This document shows, in pieces, positions 6,197 to 9,553 of a stretch of 9,553 nucleotides of DNA (position 1 is its first letter; every line of letters begins with the position of its first letter). The stretch spans positions 1 through 9,553 of the forward strand of contig JAFAZM010000315.1 in NCBI GenBank assembly GCA_019239785.1. Reading direction: 5' to 3'. This DNA comes from Sphingomonadaceae bacterium. Lineage in GTDB: Bacteria > Pseudomonadota > Alphaproteobacteria > Sphingomonadales > Sphingomonadaceae. Position numbers and translations under genes: made by a program. The notes below the pieces were generated by a model that saw nothing but the letters and a program-made list of their open reading frames with translations, did not search any database and was not told where the DNA came from.

Positions 6197-7534
6197 TCAT
6201 CTTGCGGCCGGCACTCCGAACAGGTCGTGCTCGTCGGCGTCCTCGATTATGACCTTCACGATGTCGCCCTGGGCAAGGTGGCCGGCGTCGCGCAGATGGA
6301 CCTCGCCGTCGATCTCGGGCGCGTCGGCCTTGGAGCGGCCGGTGGCGCCGCCCTCGGGATCCACCGCGTCGATGATGATGTCGAGCGTGCGGCCGACCTT
6401 CGCCGCGAGCTTGGCGGCCGAGATTGCGGCGGTCTTCTCCATGAAGCGGGCGTAGCGCTCCTCCTTGACCTCTTCCGGGACCACGCCCGGCAGGCCGTTG
6501 GCCGCGGCGCCGCCGACCGGCTCGAAGCGGAAGGCGCCCACCCGGTCGAGCTGCGCCTCGTCGAGCCAGTCGAGCAGGTAAGCGAAATCCTCCTCGGTCT
6601 CGCCGGGGAAACCGACGATGAAGGTCGAGCGGATCGCGATGTCGGGACAGATCTCGCGCCAGCCCCGGATCCGCTCGAGCACCTTGGCCTCGTTCGCCGG
6701 CCGCTTCATCGCCTTCAGCACCTTGGGGGAGGCATGCTGGAAGGGGATGTCGAGATAGGGAAGGACCAGGCCGTCGGCCATCAGGGGGATGACCCGGTCG
6801 ACATGCGGATAGGGATAGACGTAATGGAGCCGCACCCAGGCGCCGAGCTTGCCGAGCTCGCGGGCGAGATCGGTCATGTGCGCGCGCACCTCGCCCCCCT
6901 TCCACGGCCAGGCGGCGTGCTTCAGGTCCACGCCGTAAGCCGAGGTGTCCTGGCTGATCACCAGCAATTCCTTCGTCCCCGCGGCGACGAGCTTCTCGGC
7001 CTCGCGCATGATCGCGTCGGGGCGGCGGCTGACCAGGTCGCCGCGCAGGCTGGGGATGATGCAGAAGGCGCAGCGATGATTGCAGCCTTCGGAGATCTTC
7101 AGATAGGAATAATGGCGCGGGGTGAGCTTCAGCCCGGCGTCCGGCACCAGGTTAAGGTAGGCGGAGGGCGGAATCGGCGCGGCGACGTGGACGGCGCCGA
7201 CGACGTCCTCATATTGGGCGGCGCCGGTGATCGCGAGGACCTCGGGGAAGCGCGCACGGATCAGCTCCGCCTCCTTGCCCATGCAGCCGGTGACGATCAC
7301 CCGGCCGTTCTCGGCGATTGCCTCGCCGATCGCAGAGAGGCTCTCCTCCTTGGCGGAATCGAGGAAGCCGCAGGTATTGACCAGGACGACGTCGGCGCCG
7401 GCATAATCGGGCGACATCTGATAGCCGTCGGAGCGAAGCTTGGTCAGGATCCGCTCGGAATCGACCAGGGCCTTCGGACAGCCGAGCGACACCATGCCGA
7501 CCTTCGGCGGTGAGGGGAGTTCGAGCGTTTCCAT
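6197..7534 (-). CDS. rimO: Ribosomal protein uS12 methylthiotransferase RimO
   Basis: RimO is a radical-SAM enzyme with two iron-sulfur clusters that adds a methylthio group to a conserved Asp of ribosomal protein S12. The 445-residue product has the N-terminal UPF0004 domain with Cys19 (SLGCPKALVDSER), Cys55 (VNTCGF) and Cys84 (VTGCMGKE), which bind the auxiliary cluster. The radical-SAM motif is Cys151-x3-Cys155-x2-Cys158 in ISEGCNHRCAFCIIPSLRGD. A C-terminal TRAM domain (about 375-442) ends in EDADEHDLFG, a RimO hallmark. SLGCPK with this ending separates it from the tRNA enzyme MiaB. The reading frame stays open upstream, but ATG at 7534 is chosen because homology begins only a few residues later; its ribosome site is weak. 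It heads a likely transcript with the NagX-like and M17 genes and is divergent from the gene at 7642. Confidence 0.97.
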   Translation of the reverse strand: METLELPSPPKVGMVSLGCPKALVDSERILTKLRSDGYQMSPDYAGADVVLVNTCGFLDSAKEESLSAIGEAIAENGRVIVTGCMGKEAELIRARFPEVLAITGAAQYEDVVGAVHVAAPIPPSAYLNLVPDAGLKLTPRHYSYLKISEGCNHRCAFCIIPSLRGDLVSRRPDAIMREAEKLVAAGTKELLVISQDTSAYGVDLKHAAWPWKGGEVRAHMTDLARELGKLGAWVRLHYVYPYPHVDRVIPLMADGLVLPYLDIPFQHASPKVLKAMKRPANEAKVLERIRGWREICPDIAIRSTFIVGFPGETEEDFAYLLDWLDEAQLDRVGAFRFEPVGGAAANGLPGVVPEEVKEERYARFMEKTAAISAAKLAAKVGRTLDIIIDAVDPEGGATGRSKADAPEIDGEVHLRDAGHLAQGDIVKVIIEDADEHDLFGVPAAR

Positions 7535-7641
7535 GGGAACGGCCGCCACATAGTGATGTTCGGGCACTTTTCCTAGGGGCGGGCTGGGGCTTGCCCGTCC
7601 GCGGCGGAAGGCCGATGCTGCGCCCAGGGAGGGACCACCAG

Positions 7642-8154
7642 ATGCGCCTGTCTCTGCTTGCCGGCCTGATCCTGCTCGCCGGGCAGACCGCACCCTGCTT
7701 CGTGCCCTCCGCGGCGGCGCGCGTCCGCCATCCGCACCGCGCACAGCGCCACTGCCCCGAGTTCAGGATGGAAGGCTTCTGCTTCTACGACACCGGCTGG
7801 CACCCGGCGCGCGATAACCCGCTCTTCTCGCCGCTGCGGCCCGGCGATCCGGAAGGGGAGAGCGGGCCGCTCTGCTGGCTCACCGACTCCCGCGACCGGA
7901 GGCTGGTGAGCTGGGAAACCGAGGCGGAGGTGCCGTCGCCGGCGCTCCGCATCGGCGGCCGGCTCGTACGCTTCCGGCGCGCCAGTCCCGACGACCAGAA
8001 CCGCTTCGTCGCCGACGAGGGCGAGCTGCGCATCGACGAGGGCGCCGTCGTCGCCGCTGCCCATGAATTCGACGCCCGCCGCGCCACCCTGACCTTCACC
8101 GACCGGCGCGGCCGGCGTCACATCGCGTCGGTCCGGATCAGCTGCGCCGTCTAG
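7642..8154 (+). CDS. Exported protein of unknown function
   Basis: I do not recognise this 170-residue protein. Residues 1-25 look like a signal peptide: MR, a hydrophobic stretch LSLLAGLILLAG, then a likely signal peptidase I site after SAAA (about 25/26). Cys19 is not in a lipobox (TAPC), so it is probably not a lipoprotein. The mature part has four Cys (38, 47, 78, 168), enough for two disulfides. It alternates short hydrophobic and charged stretches, for example RIGGRLVRFRR (103-113) and ATLTFTDRRGRRH (148-160), suggesting a beta-rich soluble domain. ATG at 7642 is chosen over the earlier in-frame start at 7510 because GGGAGGG lies 8 nt before it and the signal peptide starts there. It is divergent from rimO (107 bp between starts) and converges on the gene ending at 8212. 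Confidence 0.75.
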   Translation: MRLSLLAGLILLAGQTAPCFVPSAAARVRHPHRAQRHCPEFRMEGFCFYDTGWHPARDNPLFSPLRPGDPEGESGPLCWLTDSRDRRLVSWETEAEVPSPALRIGGRLVRFRRASPDDQNRFVADEGELRIDEGAVVAAAHEFDARRATLTFTDRRGRRHIASVRISCAV

Positions 8155-8166
8155 GTCTTGTATTAC

Positions 8167-8211
8167 CGCGATTTCCGAGTCGTCGGATGATGCATCCGAC
8201 AAGAAATCGCG
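8167..8211. repeat. Nested inverted repeat between convergent genes, candidate bidirectional terminator
   Basis: The outer arms CGCGATTTC (8167-8175) and GAAATCGCG (8203-8211) pair over 9 bp. Inside them GTCGGATG (8182-8189) and CATCCGAC (8193-8200) pair over 8 bp with a 3-nt loop. The two stems are joined by a 6/2-nt internal loop. A 10-bp palindrome, GCGCTAGCGC (8209-8218), overlaps the right arm and the stop codon of the gene ending at 8212. The position, just after one gene (8154) and at the end of the opposing one, fits transcription termination for both. There is no T-tract on either side, so it is not a classical intrinsic terminator. It could instead be a dispersed REP-like element. 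Confidence 0.6.
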
Positions 8212-8535
8212 CTAGCGCCTCCGCCCCGGCGCGTGCGCGCGGCAATAAGCGGCGGCCGCGCGACGGGTGCGCGGCGGCGTGTCGCGCAGCACCGCGAAGG
8301 TGGAGGCGAAATATTGGTCGGCCTCGTCCTTGGTCCGGCGCCGCTCCAGGTCCGCGCGCCAGGCCCGCATCGCCGCGATCAGCGGCGGCCGGGCGGCGCG
8401 CGGCACGGCGTTGATCTCGTGGCCGAGATAGGCCGCGCAGTTCACCGCGCGCCCCTCGGGATCGCTGCGGTCGGTGATGTCAGACGGCAGCGCCGGGGTG
8501 GCGGCGAGCAGCAGGGCGGCAAGCATCGGTGCCAT
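8212..8535 (-). CDS. Small exported protein of unknown function, coupled to surE
   Basis: The 107-residue product has an N-terminal signal peptide (MAPMLAALLLAATPALPSD, cleavage probably around residues 14-17) and a mature part that is mostly helical and Arg/Ala-rich. It has two Cys (33 in VNCAAYLG and 88 in AAYCRAH) that could form one disulfide bridging the start and end of the mature protein. I do not recognise the family. The ATG at 8535 is one nucleotide after the surE stop, and a strong AAGGAG sits 6 nt upstream inside the last surE codons, so translation is very likely coupled to surE. An ATG three codons later (8526) is a poorer alternative. Its stop lies at the edge of the nested hairpin. 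Periplasmic location is inferred from the signal peptide; nothing indicates an enzyme. Confidence 0.78.
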   Translation of the reverse strand: MAPMLAALLLAATPALPSDITDRSDPEGRAVNCAAYLGHEINAVPRAARPPLIAAMRAWRADLERRRTKDEADQYFASTFAVLRDTPPRTRRAAAAYCRAHAPGRRR

Positions 8536-8536
8536 C

Positions 8537-9307
8537 TCAATCTCCTTCGTAGAGGCTGCCAAGCTCGGCCAGCGACGCCTCGTGGGTCAAGTCGAGGTGA
8601 AGCGGCGTCACCGCCACATAGCCGTCGGCGATCGCCTCCAGGTCGGTGACATGGCCGGGCGTGTGCGGCACCGGGCGCAGGCCGAACCAGAAATAATCGT
8701 AGCCGCGCGGGTCGGTGCGCTTGTCGATCCTGAGCCGCCCGTAGTCGCGGATGCCCTGGCGGACGACGCGGATCCCCTTCACCTCGTCGGGCGGCAGAGC
8801 CGGGAAGTTGACGTTGACCAAGGTGTGCGGCGCCATCGGCGCGCCGAGCAGCGGCCGCAGCACGCGCTCGGCCCAGGCTTCGGCGGCGGCGAAGGGGACC
8901 GTGTCGCCCATCCCTTCGCGGGCGTAATTCTGGCTGAGCGCGATCGAGGGGATGCCGGCGAGCGCGCCCTCCATCGCGGCCGAGACGGTCCCCGAATAAG
9001 TCACGTCCTCGCCGAGATTGGCGCCGCGGTTGACGCCCGACAGGATCAGGTCCGGCCTGCCGTCGGCGAGGAGATGGGCGAGGCCCATCATCACCGCGTC
9101 GGTCGGCGTGCCGGTGACGCAGAAGCGGCGCTCGCCGAGCTTTCTGAGGCGGATCGGCACGGTCAGGGTCAGCGAATGGCCGGCGCCCGATTGCTCCTCG
9201 CTCGGCGCCACCACCCAGACGTCGTCGGAGAAGAGCAGCGCGATCCTTTCCAGCACCTTCAGCCCGGTGGCGTTCACGCCGTCGTCATTGGTGAGGAGGA
9301 TGCGCAT
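8537..9307 (-). CDS. surE: 5'/3'-nucleotidase SurE
   Basis: SurE is a metal-dependent phosphatase acting on nucleoside monophosphates (and in some species short polyphosphate) in the cytoplasm, linked to stationary-phase survival. The 256-residue length is typical. The N-terminal motif MRILLTNDDG gives metal-binding Asp8 and Asp9. APSEEQSGAGHSLTL contains Ser40, and SGVNRGANLGEDVTYSGTVSAAMEG contains Asn93; these four are the family metal site. GTPTDAV (66-72) is also conserved. ATG at 9307 is chosen because the family starts right there; the in-frame extension to 9367 has no similarity and would run into the neighbouring promoter region. In many proteobacteria surE is followed by pcm and nlpD; here a small exported protein follows instead, one nucleotide after its stop. 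It is divergent from the gene at 9394, 86 bp away. Confidence 0.96.
   Translation of the reverse strand: MRILLTNDDGVNATGLKVLERIALLFSDDVWVVAPSEEQSGAGHSLTLTVPIRLRKLGERRFCVTGTPTDAVMMGLAHLLADGRPDLILSGVNRGANLGEDVTYSGTVSAAMEGALAGIPSIALSQNYAREGMGDTVPFAAAEAWAERVLRPLLGAPMAPHTLVNVNFPALPPDEVKGIRVVRQGIRDYGRLRIDKRTDPRGYDYFWFGLRPVPHTPGHVTDLEAIADGYVAVTPLHLDLTHEASLAELGSLYEGD
8541..8547 (-). promoter_or_regulatory. Ribosome binding site inside the 3' end of surE
   Basis: On the minus strand the sequence reads AAGGAGATTGAGATG: a strong Shine-Dalgarno site in the final surE codons, the surE TGA, and the ATG at 8535. It fixes the start of the small downstream gene and explains coupled translation. Confidence 0.75.
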
Positions 9308-9393
9308 CGGCCGCCTATGGCGGCGCGCCGTCGGCGCGGCAACCATCGCCGCTGCTGTCGCGTTCAATCGAACGAAACAGCAGGAGCGCCGCG

Positions 9394-9553
9394 ATGCAGA
9401 TCCCCCATGACAGCTTCGTCCTCGTGGCCGACGGGCGCAAGTCGCTCTTCTTCCGCAACGAAGGCGATGGCGAGTTCCCGAACCTGATCGTCGAGCGCGA
9501 GGATTCGCAGCCCGACCCCAGGGACCGGGAGATCAAGACGGACGCGCCCGGCC
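9394..9553 (+). CDS. Host-attachment-family protein (PF10116-like), 3' end cut by the window
   Basis: Only the first 53 residues are present. They begin MQIPHDSFVLVADGRKSLFF and continue RNEGDGEFPNLIVEREDSQ, the typical opening of the small 'protein required for attachment to host cells' family, which is common in alphaproteobacteria. The family name comes from plant-attachment work in Agrobacterium; in free-living sphingomonads the role is unknown, and a cytosolic domain related to release-factor-like folds has been proposed. ATG at 9394 has AGGAG 7 nt upstream. The expected full length is about 140-160 residues, so most of the gene lies outside the window. The 86 bp shared with surE must hold its promoter unless it is leaderless. 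Family call is based on a short stretch. Confidence 0.8.
   Translation, partial: MQIPHDSFVLVADGRKSLFFRNEGDGEFPNLIVEREDSQPDPRDREIKTDAPG

Noticed and set aside
4202..7513. A 1103-codon open frame on the plus strand
   Set aside because: It is antisense to the M17, NagX-like and rimO genes, which all have clear family motifs. Its product is Arg/Asp/Gly/His-rich with no recognisable domain, the usual result of GC-rich third-position bias.
7642..7698. Possible lipoprotein signal in the exported protein at 7642
   Set aside because: The residues before Cys19 are TAP, which does not fit a lipobox; the SAAA site gives a better signal peptidase I cleavage.
1..9553. CRISPR arrays, tRNA or rRNA genes, insertion-sequence ends, phage genes
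   Set aside because: No regularly spaced repeats, cloverleaf, transposase or phage motifs were seen on either strand by reading.

Overview
The window is a GC-rich, densely packed chromosomal segment of an alphaproteobacterium. The protein variants and the fabF-mltG gene order suggest a sphingomonad (Sphingomonas-like); this is inferred from recalled families, not from a search. There is no sign of phage, transposon, CRISPR array, tRNA or rRNA. No stretch over 300 bases lacks a gene; the largest gaps are about 117 bp (3524-3640) and 107 bp (7535-7641).

Layout. From 1 to 1837 (+) lie the 3' part of fabF and then mltG, joining fatty-acid elongation to peptidoglycan strand release. From 2266 down to 1862 (-) is a small four-helix membrane protein of unknown role, convergent with mltG. 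From 3523 to 2329 (-) a MarR-type regulator overlaps or abuts a two-SH3 plus NlpC/P60-fold protein whose catalytic Cys and His are both replaced. From 7534 to 3641 (-) is a tight run of rimO (ribosomal protein S12 methylthiotransferase), a NagX/HGSNAT-like membrane acyltransferase and an M17 leucyl-aminopeptidase-type enzyme, with gaps of about 30 bp. From 7642 to 8154 (+) is an unrecognised exported Cys-containing protein. It converges on a two-gene unit read leftward from 9307: surE and a small exported protein coupled to it by a 1-nt gap. A nested hairpin (8167-8211) sits at the convergence point. At the right edge a host-attachment-family protein begins (9394, +), divergent from surE.

How the genes relate. 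Several products act on the envelope (MltG, the NlpC/P60-fold protein, the NagX-like protein, two small exported proteins), and the M17 enzyme could take peptides from wall or protein turnover. A link between them is only an inference from proximity. Most of the window is ordinary housekeeping DNA. The observation most worth a second look is the catalytically dead NlpC/P60-fold protein with no clear start codon, directly downstream of a marR gene. I see no convincing new multi-gene system.
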